A DNA stretch of 6,303 nt from SAR324 cluster bacterium (GTDB lineage: Bacteria > SAR324 > JACQKK01). A program made the translations under genes and the position numbers. The DNA lies in assembly GCA_022572825.1 (NCBI GenBank), contig JACZVE010000195.1, forward strand, positions 1 through 6,303, given 5' to 3'. Shown here piece after piece: positions 1 through 6,134 of the stretch (positions are counted from its first letter, which is position 1; the number at the start of each line of letters is the position of its first letter). The notes below the pieces were generated by a model, which made no database searches, had not been told where the DNA came from, and worked only from the letters and a program-made list of their open reading frames with translations.

Positions 1-390
1 TTTAGAGCGTTGAAGAATGTCGGTAGAGATTGCCCCCCACTTGCACCGAACCTCCACGGTTATCCCGCCCGGGACACGGCGTCTGGATTGAATGACCGGA
101 CCGTTCATCGCCCCCGCCGCCAAGGGCCCGATCTCCAGGATACCCCAACAGCGACTCCAATGCCCCACCCGGAGTGATCCACGCGCTCCTTTCTGCTACG
201 CCGCGGGAATCCCCTCTCCGCAGCCTTGCCCGGCAACACGGCCTGCGCACGGATCGGATTCCCGTCTTTCCAATTTACTGCCGTCACGCTAGTCTGCTGT
301 TGCAGAGAGGGCCCGGCGGACCGCCCTCCTGGAAGCTGAACGCGGGCGTTCAAGCGCCGGCGCGGCTGTGACGCCAGGAACGAGGGGCCG
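1..390. other. Non-coding stretch left of the aminotransferase gene
   Basis: No reading frame here looks like a real gene. Short frames exist on both strands but none has a recognisable protein motif, and the longest one simply continues antisense into the aminotransferase gene. The last 90 bases hold two hairpins and a palindrome (listed separately) and probably form the 5' leader of the aminotransferase mRNA. No good sigma-70 promoter pair could be picked. A gene running off the left edge cannot be excluded, because only about 50 bases of such a gene would be visible. Confidence 0.5.
307..363 (+). other. Tandem hairpins and palindrome in the aminotransferase leader
   Basis: GAGGGC at 307-312 pairs with GCCCTC at 323-328 across a 10-base loop. 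GAACG at 338-342 pairs with CGTTC at 347-351; this stem extends by GCT (335-337) with AGC (353-355) around one bulged A. GCGCCGGCGC at 354-363 is a perfect 10-base palindrome. The set lies 28 to 84 bases before the start codon. It could be the terminator of an upstream transcript or a structured leader, but no T-run follows, so an intrinsic terminator is not well supported. GC-rich DNA makes such stems fairly often. Confidence 0.3.
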
Positions 391-1311
391 ATGATGGACG
401 AGATCACCTATTGGGTCAACGGGGAATTCCTTCCCGCCAGCCAGGCGATGATGCCGGTCAACAACCGCGGTTACCGACTTGGGGACGGCGTGTTCGATAC
501 GGAACGCACGTTCAACGGGAGGATCTTCCGCCTCGACGAGCACCTGCGGCGCCTGGAGCGCTCGCTGCGCTTCACGCGCATCGACCCTGGCATGTCCCTG
601 GACGAGTTGGGCCGGCTGGCCGAGGAAACCACGGCGCGCAACCGCCACCTGCTGGAGCGTTACGGGGACTTCTGGGTGACGCAGACCATCAGCCGCGAGG
701 CCGCCGACAAGGCGTTCGTGTCCATCATCGTCGAGCCCCTGCCGTTCGAACGCTATGCGCCTTACTATAGCAAGGGCATACCCGTCGTCGTCCCGACGGC
801 GCGCTCCAGCGCGCAGATCGGCATGGACCCCAAGCTGAAGGCGACGAGCCGGCTCAACATGGTGCTGGCGGATCTGGAGGGCAAGCAGATCGACCCTGAA
901 TCGCTGAGCCTGCTCTTGGATGAGCAGGGGAACCTGGCCGAAGTGCTCTATGGGAACCTGTTCGTCGTGCGCGACGGGCGCATCCGGACGCCCACGTCGC
1001 GCGCCATCCTGGAAGGCGTCACTCGCATGACCACGATCGAACTGATCGAAAAGGAGGGACTGCCCTTTGCCGAGGCCGAGCTGCAGCCCTATGACCTGTA
1101 CACGTCCGACGAGGCATTCGTGACGACCACCAGCTATTGCGTACTGCCGGTGGCGTCCTTGAACGGCCAGCCGATCGGCGTCGCTACCCCGGGTCCTCTC
1201 ACGCAGCAGCTTACGCGCGCCTGGTGCGACCGCGTCGGGCTGGATATCGTGGCACAGATGCAAACCTATGCCGGCAAGGGCACGCCCATACCCCTCAGCG
1301 TGGCGACCTGA
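391..1311 (+). CDS. Class IV PLP-dependent aminotransferase (BCAT / D-amino acid aminotransferase / ADC lyase superfamily)
   Basis: This is a 306-residue cytosolic enzyme of fold-type IV, which uses pyridoxal phosphate to transfer amino groups or, in the aminodeoxychorismate lyase branch, to release pyruvate. The N-terminal domain has the family pattern N25-R-G-Y-R-L-G-D-G-V-F-D followed by H51-L-R-R-L. The Schiff-base lysine is most likely K150, in KATSRLN followed by LA. E184 in LAEVLYGNLF corresponds to the PLP-ring glutamate, with N189 in the usual place. ILEGVTR (206-212) and the threonine run FVTTTS (243-248) form the phosphate-binding part. The length is normal for the superfamily. Substrate cannot be read from sequence: the branched-chain, D-amino acid and ADC-lyase branches share these motifs. 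Two ATGs lie in tandem (391 and 394). GAGGGG at 382-387 is spaced better for 394, so the true start may be one codon later. The next gene is 204 bases away, so there is no tight operon. Confidence 0.93.
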   Translation: MMDEITYWVNGEFLPASQAMMPVNNRGYRLGDGVFDTERTFNGRIFRLDEHLRRLERSLRFTRIDPGMSLDELGRLAEETTARNRHLLERYGDFWVTQTISREAADKAFVSIIVEPLPFERYAPYYSKGIPVVVPTARSSAQIGMDPKLKATSRLNMVLADLEGKQIDPESLSLLLDEQGNLAEVLYGNLFVVRDGRIRTPTSRAILEGVTRMTTIELIEKEGLPFAEAELQPYDLYTSDEAFVTTTSYCVLPVASLNGQPIGVATPGPLTQQLTRAWCDRVGLDIVAQMQTYAGKGTPIPLSVAT

Positions 1312-1385
1312 CCGGGCAACCCACCACGCCCGAAGTGTCGCCTGCACCGCGCGGAGCGAGGCGGCCACCCTCCTATCCGGGCGAT

Positions 1386-1402
1386 CGGCGCCGGCAGCGC
1401 CG
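1386..1402 (+). terminator. Possible terminator hairpin after the aminotransferase gene
   Basis: CGGCGC (1386-1391) pairs perfectly with GCGCCG (1397-1402) over a 5-base loop, 75 bases after the aminotransferase stop codon. It is followed by TTGCTCTG, a poor T-run, so termination here is uncertain. It is the only compact stem noticed in the 204-base gap before dedA. No convincing promoter was found in that gap. Confidence 0.25.
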
Positions 1403-1515
1403 TTGCTCTGCGCGAACGCCGCCCCTCAAGCCAGCGCCTTGCACGGCGTTTGCAGATAGGATGACCAGCGGAAAGCACGCCACGCCAGCGGGTTGCCAAC
1501 GCTCGCCTGGCCCCG

Positions 1516-2256
1516 ATGACCGCCAGCCTTGCCATGGTCACACAACGGTTTCTGGCGCTCGCAGCCATCGCGCTGGCCGCGGCCGGGCTGGCGTTGCTGT
1601 TGATGTGGCTGGTACGCGTCGACTTCCTCCTATGGCTGGTCGCGGCCAACCAGTGGCTGGCCGACGTCGTCATTTACCGGCTCGGGTACTGGGGCGTGTT
1701 CGCTTTGATGTTCATCGAATCCAGCTTCGTCCCCTTTCCCTCTGAAATCATCATCCCCCCTGCCGCGGATTTGGCCCGCCGGCTCCCCGACTGGAACCTG
1801 GCGTCGGTGATCGTGCTGGGTACGGCCGGATCGCTGGCCGGCGCGCTGTTCAACTACGCGGTGGCCCTGTATCTCGGCCGTCCCCTGTTGCTGAAGATCA
1901 TCGACCGGTTTGGAAATTATATGCGTATCTCCCGGCGGGAATACGACAAGGCTGAGGCGATGTTTCAACGGCACGGCGCGATATCCACCTTGGCGGGCCG
2001 CCTGATTCCCGGCATCCGCCAGGTCATCTCCCTACCCGCGGGCCTGGCTCGCATGAACCTCGCCCTCTTCTGTCTGCTGACCGCCCTGGGCGCGGGCGTT
2101 TGGGTGGCGATGCTGGCATGGCTGGGGTATTGGTTCGGTGGCAATGCGGAACAGCTGGCCGGCAAGCTGCAAGCGTATTCCTACGGAATCGTCGCCGCCG
2201 CCGTGCTGCTCGTCGCCGCTTACCTGTGGGTTCAGCTAAAGCGAGCCAAACGATAG
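1516..2256 (+). CDS. DedA-family integral membrane protein (VTT/SNARE-associated domain)
   Basis: A 246-residue inner-membrane protein of the DedA superfamily. Members act in membrane homeostasis; several are lipid or undecaprenyl-phosphate flippases and some affect drug and pH tolerance. A hydrophobic segment spans about residues 12-33. The first re-entrant region carries E68-SSFVPFPSE-77, the family's acidic and proline-rich motif. The second carries GRLIPGIRQ followed by a stretch ending PAG (161-176); R162 and R168 are six residues apart, as are the essential R130 and R136 of E. coli YqjA. Further membrane segments lie near 97-120, 183-207 and 222-241, and the tail is basic (KRAKR). The start at 1516 is the earliest ATG after an in-frame stop at 1462-1464; another ATG lies at 1534. 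Neither has a clear Shine-Dalgarno site. The exact lipid substrate cannot be inferred. Confidence 0.93.
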   Translation: MTASLAMVTQRFLALAAIALAAAGLALLLMWLVRVDFLLWLVAANQWLADVVIYRLGYWGVFALMFIESSFVPFPSEIIIPPAADLARRLPDWNLASVIVLGTAGSLAGALFNYAVALYLGRPLLLKIIDRFGNYMRISRREYDKAEAMFQRHGAISTLAGRLIPGIRQVISLPAGLARMNLALFCLLTALGAGVWVAMLAWLGYWFGGNAEQLAGKLQAYSYGIVAAAVLLVAAYLWVQLKRAKR

Positions 2257-2321
2257 ATCCTGGAGACCGCGGCTCGCGTCTGTTACGGATTGAGTACGAT
2301 CGCGTTGATATTGTGGAATGA

Positions 2322-2340
2322 CCCTGTGCCTGGGGCAGGG
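2322..2340 (+). other. Small hairpin between dedA-family gene and acyP
   Basis: CCCTG (2322-2326) pairs with CAGGG (2336-2340); an alternative inner stem pairs TGCC (2327-2330) with GGCA (2334-2337). It lies 65 bases after the DedA stop and 44 bases before the acylphosphatase start. There is no T-run, so it may be a leader structure or chance. Confidence 0.2.
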
Positions 2341-2384
2341 GGAAGTACTGACGTGGAACTGAAGGTTCTCGGCCGTTACCGGGC

Positions 2385-2672
2385 ATGTCCATGACGGAGG
2401 TGGTTCATGTAATTGTCAAAGGCCGCGTCCAAGGCGTCGGATATCGTTACTTCGTCGAGAAGGTAGCCCTCCGGCTTGGGATCGCGGGGTGGGTGCGCAA
2501 CCTGCCCGGCGGAGAGGTGGAAGTGCTGGCCCGCCTCCCGGAGGGCAGCAAAGGGAAATTTCTGGCCGCGTTGCAACAAGGCCCCGCCATGGCCAGGGTC
2601 GGCGCAGTCGAGTTCCGTGCTGCCGGCGGGGAGAACGACTGCCCGCAATCCGGATTCCGTGTCCGCTTTTAA
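2385..2672 (+). CDS. acyP: Acylphosphatase
   Basis: A 95-residue cytosolic enzyme that hydrolyses the carboxyl-phosphate bond of acyl phosphates such as acetyl phosphate, carbamoyl phosphate and 1,3-bisphosphoglycerate. The diagnostic phosphate-binding loop is GRVQGVGYRYF (13-23), with catalytic R21. The second signature is GWVRNLPGGEVEV (35-47), with catalytic N39; these match Arg23 and Asn41 of the human enzyme. The C-terminus FRVRF closes the ferredoxin-like sandwich as usual. Length is typical (about 90-95). The start is uncertain by two codons: ATG at 2385 and ATG at 2391 are in frame, and neither has a good upstream Shine-Dalgarno site. A GGAGG sequence lies just inside the coding region, at 2396-2400, and cannot serve either start. 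The gene stands alone, with gaps of 128 and 374 bases around it. Confidence 0.96.
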   Translation: MSMTEVVHVIVKGRVQGVGYRYFVEKVALRLGIAGWVRNLPGGEVEVLARLPEGSKGKFLAALQQGPAMARVGAVEFRAAGGENDCPQSGFRVRF

Positions 2673-2735
2673 TTCGGATTCTTAGTAGCATGCGGCGCGC
2701 CTTGCCCCCGCCGCCGCGTCATCGTTGTCTGCCGA

Positions 2736-2756
2736 GCGGGGCGTGTCTTGCCCCGC
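2736..2756 (+). terminator. Hairpin downstream of acyP, possible terminator
   Basis: GCGGGGC (2736-2742) pairs perfectly with GCCCCGC (2750-2756) over the loop GTGTCTT, 63 bases after the acylphosphatase stop. The seven G-C pairs make it stable. No T-run follows on the plus strand, so it is not a textbook intrinsic terminator. Confidence 0.35.
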
Positions 2757-3008
2757 CGCAAGAGCGATAACCGCGCATAGCCCTTTGGAAGTTATGACGG
2801 AGGCGGTCGTTGCGATACGCCTGTATATCCACATTCTGCCGGGACAAATTGATTGACAACGGCCCTGAATTGTACAACAGAAGAAACGGATATCTGCTTG
2901 TGAAGAAGGGAAAGAGTCGGCCTCCCGTGCTAAATGCCGGTGTACCCAGCCAACCTGTCGGTCCGCATTCGCATCGCCACCGCAAGAATTTGTGGCGGAG
3001 CGTTGATT

Positions 3009-3014
3009 GATAAT
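3009..3014 (+). promoter_or_regulatory. Possible -10 box of the HU gene promoter
   Basis: GATAAT matches the sigma-70 -10 consensus at five of six positions and lies 33 bases before the HU start codon. No -35 hexamer resembling TTGACA sits 16 to 18 bases upstream, so the assignment is tentative. The better-looking TTGACA at 2853-2858 has no well-spaced -10 partner. Confidence 0.3.
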
Positions 3015-3035
3015 CGCTGCAACTCTTTCAACCAA

Positions 3036-3041
3036 AAGGAG
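3036..3041 (+). promoter_or_regulatory. Strong Shine-Dalgarno site of the HU gene
   Basis: AAGGAG lies five bases before the ATG at 3047. It is the clearest ribosome binding site on the plus strand of this window and fits the high expression expected of HU. Confidence 0.85.
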
Positions 3042-3046
3042 TTCCC

Positions 3047-3322
3047 ATGACAAAAGCCGAACTGATCGACAATATCGCCAAGGATGCCAAGATTTCCAAA
3101 GCCGTTGCCGCTGATGCATTGACCAGCTTCATCGATGGAGTCACCAAAGTGCTCGCCAAGGGGGATTCGGTTACACTGGTAGGATTCGGCACATTTTCCG
3201 TAAACAGGCGGGCAGCCCGCAAGGGCCGTAATCCGCAAACGGGCGGCGAGATTAGCATCGCTGCCGCCAATGTGCCCCGCTTCAAGGCCGGCAAGAGCCT
3301 GAAAGACAGCGTAAACAGATAG
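3047..3322 (+). CDS. hup: HU-family nucleoid DNA-binding protein
   Basis: A 91-residue histone-like protein that binds and bends DNA as a dimer and compacts the nucleoid. The N-terminal helical body is followed by the family signature starting GFGTFSVNRRAARKGRNPQT (46-65). P63 sits at the tip of the beta-arm in RNPQTG and is the residue that intercalates between base pairs in HU and IHF. The C-terminal helix ends FKAGKSLKDSVN. Length is exactly as expected for HU (about 90). The sequence fits HU better than IHF subunits, because the arm reads RNPQTGGEI and the start MTKAELIDNIA is HU-like. The start is fixed by a strong Shine-Dalgarno site. The gene is single, with its own long AT-richer upstream region and a downstream hairpin, so it is probably monocistronic. 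Whether it is the alpha- or beta-type HU cannot be decided. Confidence 0.96.
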   Translation: MTKAELIDNIAKDAKISKAVAADALTSFIDGVTKVLAKGDSVTLVGFGTFSVNRRAARKGRNPQTGGEISIAAANVPRFKAGKSLKDSVNR

Positions 3323-3340
3323 ATAGCCCTACCCCCGGTC

Positions 3341-3373
3341 AGGCCCCCACACGTGTCTCTCCGGTGGGGGCTT
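3341..3373 (+). terminator. Terminator-like hairpin after the HU gene
   Basis: AGGCCCCCAC (3341-3350) pairs with GTGGGGGCTT (3364-3373), ten pairs including one G-T, across a 13-base loop. It begins 19 bases after the HU stop codon, in the 94-base gap between two convergent genes. The following T-run is short (CTTCC), but position and stability support a terminator for the HU transcript. It may also block read-through from thiO on the other strand. Confidence 0.65.
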
Positions 3374-3416
3374 CCACTCGACCCGCCCCACCTCGCCAAA
3401 AACAGCGCTCCTGCCC

Positions 3417-4529
3417 TCAACCGCTAAACCGCGCCGGCGAAAACGGTGCCAGTATTTCCGGCATGGTGCCTGCCAGGATAAGCTCGCTCATGTACTTGGC
3501 GGTGACCGGCGTGTTGAGGATTCCGTTGCGATAATGCCCTGTGGCGATAAAGAAGCCGGGGATCTCCGTTTCGCCCAGGATCGGTGCATTGTCCCGGCTG
3601 CCGGGGCGAAATCCGCACCAGATCTCGTGGATGGGCATCTCGTACACCCCGGGAATGGCGCGCCAGGCACCCCGCAGCAGCTCGAACACCCCACCGACGG
3701 TGAGATCTGCGTTGTATCCCATCTCCTCCACCGTGGCGCCCACGACGAGGCGGCCGTCCGCGCGTGGTGCGATATAGACATCCGGCGTCCGGATGTTGTG
3801 GCGGATGAGATCCGGCGCCGCCCGCACAGCCAGAATTTGTCCCTTGACCGGCCGCACCCAGGGGCGTAGGGCGCCATCCAGTCCCGGGATCATGCCGGAC
3901 CAGCTTCCTGCGGCGAGCAGCAACTTTTCTGACCGCCACTCCCGCCCACCCGCGCGCACGGCCGGCGGTCCGTCTTCCAGCAATCGCACCTCCTCCACCG
4001 GCGTCTGCTCGTGCAGAATGCCGCCTGCCTGGACAAATGCGCACCGCAGCACGGTCACCAGCTTGCGGTTATCCACCTGATGATCCGCCGGGGAGTACAC
4101 GGCGGCTACCACGTTGTGGGAGAGCGCCGGAGCCAGGTTTTGCACCTCCGTCGCGCTCAGCCACTCCACGGGCAGGTCCAACGCCTGCTGGTACTCGAAG
4201 CGATGCCGCAGCTCGGCCGTATCATCGGCGTGGAGAGAAACGGATATTCCCCCTTCTCTGCGATAGCCCACCTCCTTGCCGGTAAAGGCTTCCAGCTCCG
4301 CCACGAACTCCGGGTACAGCCGCAGGCTCTCCTGCCCCAGGCGCAGGTTCACATCCTCCTGAAAGTGCACTTCGCTCACCGGCGCAAGCATGCCCGCCGC
4401 CGCCCAGGAGGCCTCGCGGCCGGTCTCACCGCGTTCCAGCAGCGTCACCGGCTCGCCGCGCGCACGCAGCCGCCAGCCGATCGACAGGCCGATTACGCCG
4501 CCACCGATTATGAGCGTGCCCTTCTCCAT
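3417..4529 (-). CDS. thiO: Glycine oxidase ThiO (FAD-dependent, thiamine biosynthesis)
   Basis: A 370-residue flavoenzyme of the D-amino-acid oxidase superfamily. ThiO oxidises glycine to iminoacetate (dehydroglycine), which feeds thiazole synthase ThiG in thiamine synthesis, with hydrogen peroxide as by-product. FAD is bound by IIGGGVIGLSIGWRLRARG (7-25, GxGxxG at 9-14) and E32 at the end of the second strand. REASWAAAGMLAP (38-50) is the family's second FAD contact. GFRPGSRDNAPILG (306-319) carries R308, which aligns with the carboxylate-binding Arg302 of B. subtilis glycine oxidase. The C-terminal ATGHYRNGIL (329-338) is also typical. Length matches the B. subtilis enzyme (369). The frame is open upstream to 4619, but the 30 extra residues precede the Rossmann strand and have no homologous look, so the ATG at 4529 is chosen; GGAA at about -9 is a weak ribosome site. 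No thiS, thiG or thiE is visible nearby. A broader D-amino-acid or sarcosine oxidase role is possible but less likely. Confidence 0.92.
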   Translation of the reverse strand: MEKGTLIIGGGVIGLSIGWRLRARGEPVTLLERGETGREASWAAAGMLAPVSEVHFQEDVNLRLGQESLRLYPEFVAELEAFTGKEVGYRREGGISVSLHADDTAELRHRFEYQQALDLPVEWLSATEVQNLAPALSHNVVAAVYSPADHQVDNRKLVTVLRCAFVQAGGILHEQTPVEEVRLLEDGPPAVRAGGREWRSEKLLLAAGSWSGMIPGLDGALRPWVRPVKGQILAVRAAPDLIRHNIRTPDVYIAPRADGRLVVGATVEEMGYNADLTVGGVFELLRGAWRAIPGVYEMPIHEIWCGFRPGSRDNAPILGETEIPGFFIATGHYRNGILNTPVTAKYMSELILAGTMPEILAPFSPARFSG

Positions 4530-4700
4530 TGGCGAAATTCCATCGGCGAAGTCGGCAGAACGGGGTTCCAGGCAACGGCCACCGCACCGGCCACGGGTCT
4601 CCGGCCAGCCGTCGACCACGAGCCCTGCCTATCGCCGTGCCTCATAGCGCAGTGGCGACCGGCCACGGCGCCTCGCTAGCGGCGGCACAGCAGCGGCGCC
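4530..4700. other. Gap between EthD-like frame and thiO with short direct repeats
   Basis: 171 bases without a supported gene. GGCGCCTC occurs at 4667-4674 and again at 4695-4702. GCCTCATAGCGCAG (4639-4652) is nearly repeated as GCCTCAGTAGCGCAG (4698-4712), where the second copy covers the 3' end and stop codon of the EthD-like frame. No clear promoter or terminator for thiO was found. Confidence 0.4.
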
Positions 4701-5090
4701 TCAGTAGCGCAGCCAGCCAGGGTCGTGCTTGGCGCCTTCCTGTAACGCAACCAGCGCCCGGATTGCCGCATCCGTGTCGTTGGGTTGAGGCGCTTTTCGC
4801 AGCAGACCGGGGCTCGGCGTGGCGGTGGCCTGGGTCAGGGCCCCCTTGCTGTCGCACCACACCTCGGCGACGCCATCGAAGGGTTCCGGGCCTCCCCTGC
4901 CGCCGGGCAGGGCCTCGTCGAGAGGGTATTCTACTGTGTGGTGCCGCACGGTGCGGCGAATGTTCAGGGCTGGGGCGTGTTTCCTCACCAACACGACGGC
5001 GCCCCACCACGGGTCACCAGGCAGCATGCCCGTGGGGGGTCGGCAGAAACGGAACCAACCCCGGGCCGGCACCGTGGAAGTTACTGCCAT
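4701..5090 (-). CDS. EthD-domain-like small protein, possibly degenerate
   Basis: A 129-residue frame 16 bases downstream of the SDR gene on the same strand. The centre fits the EthD family (dimeric alpha-beta barrel proteins, named after a gene in ether degradation): KHAPALNIRR (37-46), then a stretch ending GGPEPFDGVAEVWCDS (66-81) and the family-like ATATP (88-92). These match the usual order of the HAPAL-type histidine region and the DGVAE(L/V)W strand. The ends look wrong. Before K37 the family usually has an RRxPG..eeF..YW..HaPLV stretch; here only FCRPPTGMLPGD and WWGAVVLV vaguely resemble it. The C-terminal helix after position 92 shows no family pattern. No Shine-Dalgarno site precedes the ATG, and in-frame ATG 5027 is an alternative. 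EthD proteins often lie beside dehydrogenases, but the biochemical role is generally unknown. It may be a decaying gene or a divergent one. Confidence 0.5.
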   Translation of the reverse strand: MAVTSTVPARGWFRFCRPPTGMLPGDPWWGAVVLVRKHAPALNIRRTVRHHTVEYPLDEALPGGRGGPEPFDGVAEVWCDSKGALTQATATPSPGLLRKAPQPNDTDAAIRALVALQEGAKHDPGWLRY

Positions 5091-5106
5091 CGATCACAGG
5101 ACGCGA

Positions 5107-5892
5107 TCATACCACCGGCGACCTGCCCCCGTCGACGTTGATGGCGCAACCGGTGATGTAGGAGGCGGCATCGGAGGCCAGGAAGCAGGCCATGTTGGCG
5201 AACTCCTCTGGGTTACCCATCCGCCCTATCGGCACGGTCTTCCCCTCGTCGCTGACGAACTGCTCGAAAGTCTTGTCCGGGGCGAGCTTCTTGTGGCGTT
5301 CCTCCCACTGCTCGCTGACCAGGATTCCGGTGCAGAGGGCATTGACCAGAACGTTGTGCGGCGCGCACTCGCCGGCCAGCACCTTCGTCAGCGCCATCCC
5401 GGCCGCGCGGGTCACCGCCGTCGGGGCGCCGTTGGGCGGTGGGGCCTTGGCATGGGTGTTGAGCACGTTGAGCACACGGCCCCAGCGCCGCTCCTTCATG
5501 GCGGGCAGTGCCAGGCGGCAGAAGCGGATTGCCGCGAACAGCTTGAGATCGAAGTCGTACCGCCAGGTCTCGTCCGCGATGCTCTCGAAGGCCCCGGTCT
5601 GTGCCGTGCCGGCGTTGTTGACGAGGATATCCACCCGGCCCAGGGCTGCAAGCACCTTATCGAAAATTGGCTGAATTTGCTCGCCCTTGCTGACGTCGCC
5701 GGGCACGGCCGCGATGGTGCGGCCCGGGGCCGCTGCCGCGATCTGCGCCCGCGCTTCCTCCAGCACGTCCGGGCGGCGGGCCACAATGGCCACGTCCGCT
5801 CCCGACCGCGCGAACAGCGAGGCCATGGCCAGCCCCAGCCCGCGGCTGCCGCCCGTGATCAACGCTGTCCTGCCCTGCAGGCTGACTTCCAT
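5107..5892 (-). CDS. Short-chain dehydrogenase/reductase (SDR) family protein with atypical active site
   Basis: A 261-residue protein of the classical SDR size, predicted cytosolic. The Rossmann signature TGGSRGLG (13-20) binds the dinucleotide. Arginines R39-R40 at the end of the second strand hint at NADP(H) preference. GDVS (65-68) and VDILVNNAG (87-95) are canonical, and the C-terminus PEEFANMACFLASDAASYITG followed by VDGG (253-256) is typical of 3-oxoacyl-ACP-reductase-like SDRs. The active site is not typical. Aligned by eye, the tetrad positions Asn-Ser-Tyr-Lys are K117, N145, T158 and R162 (TAVTRAAG in place of YxxxKAAG). I recall similar TxxxR or SxxxR sequences in a minor SDR subfamily, so this may be a lineage trait rather than damage. 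The start at 5892 is fixed by a very strong ribosome site; the upstream open frame to 6087 adds nothing homologous. The EthD-like frame follows after 16 bases. Substrate is unknown, and catalytic activity itself is doubtful. Confidence 0.92.
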   Translation of the reverse strand: MEVSLQGRTALITGGSRGLGLAMASLFARSGADVAIVARRPDVLEEARAQIAAAAPGRTIAAVPGDVSKGEQIQPIFDKVLAALGRVDILVNNAGTAQTGAFESIADETWRYDFDLKLFAAIRFCRLALPAMKERRWGRVLNVLNTHAKAPPPNGAPTAVTRAAGMALTKVLAGECAPHNVLVNALCTGILVSEQWEERHKKLAPDKTFEQFVSDEGKTVPIGRMGNPEEFANMACFLASDAASYITGCAINVDGGRSPVV

Positions 5893-5894
5893 CG

Positions 5895-5903
5895 CTCCCC
5901 TCC
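5895..5903 (-). promoter_or_regulatory. Strong Shine-Dalgarno site of the SDR gene
   Basis: On the minus strand GGAGGGGAG ends two bases before the ATG at 5892, and its AGGAGG-like core lies at a normal distance. It decides this start against three in-frame ATGs upstream (5958, 5997 and 6087). Confidence 0.85.
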
Positions 5904-6134
5904 CTGGATCAAAGCGGCGCCACGCAACAGCCGATTCGCCCTTCACGGCGCGCATGCGGGCGGCCACACTGTGCCATCGGGCCAGCGGGCCGCCCATACG
6001 ATAGCTCACAATGCGGCCAATGTCGCCACTGCGCGATTGGCCAGGGCGGCGCATGCCCCTCTCGCCTTGGCCGGTGATGCTATCCATATCGAGCCGGGTA
6101 ATATAAATGGCCTAAAAGGGCTGTGAGAAATTGC

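Larger units (their letters stand above)
2673..3046. other. 374-base intergenic region between acyP and the HU gene
   Basis: No gene is supported here. The left part is GC-rich and holds a hairpin (2736-2756). The middle and right parts are AT-richer than the neighbouring genes, as expected for the promoter region of an abundant nucleoid protein. Visible elements are TTGACA at 2853-2858, followed 14 bases later by TACAAC (2873-2878), which is too close for a good sigma-70 pair. There is also an 8-base palindrome TTGTACAA at 2870-2877, and GATAAT at 3009-3014, a good -10 match with only a weak -35 in front. A 20-codon frame at 2794-2856 starts MTEAVV; see findings. Confidence 0.5.

Noticed and set aside
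289..1368. Long minus-strand frame (359 codons) opposite the aminotransferase gene
   Set aside because: It has no recognisable motif, is Arg/His/Gly-rich as expected from reading a GC-rich gene backwards, and the plus-strand frame has clear PLP-enzyme motifs.
2853..2878. TTGACA ... TACAAC as the HU promoter
   Set aside because: The -35 is perfect, but the spacer is only 14 bases and the -10 matches four of six, so it is described but not called as a promoter.
2810..3010. Plus-strand 66-codon frame before the HU gene
   Set aside because: There is no recognisable domain or ribosome binding site, and it spans the probable HU promoter region.
2682..3119. Minus-strand frames in the acyP-HU gap (145, 88 and 102 codons)
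   Set aside because: They overlap the HU gene or lie in AT-richer promoter DNA, lack family motifs and ribosome sites, and contradict each other.
4530..4619. Thirty-residue N-terminal extension of ThiO
   Set aside because: The Rossmann strand normally begins within a few residues of the start, and the extension has no signal-peptide or family character.
4011..4679. Plus-strand frame of 222 codons opposite thiO
   Set aside because: It overlaps the FAD-binding part of thiO in antisense and shows no motif of its own.
4819..6126. Long plus-strand frame (435 codons) opposite the SDR and EthD-like frames
   Set aside because: It is an antisense shadow: composition is biased to His, Arg, Gly and Ala, with no domain seen, while the minus strand encodes a clear SDR.
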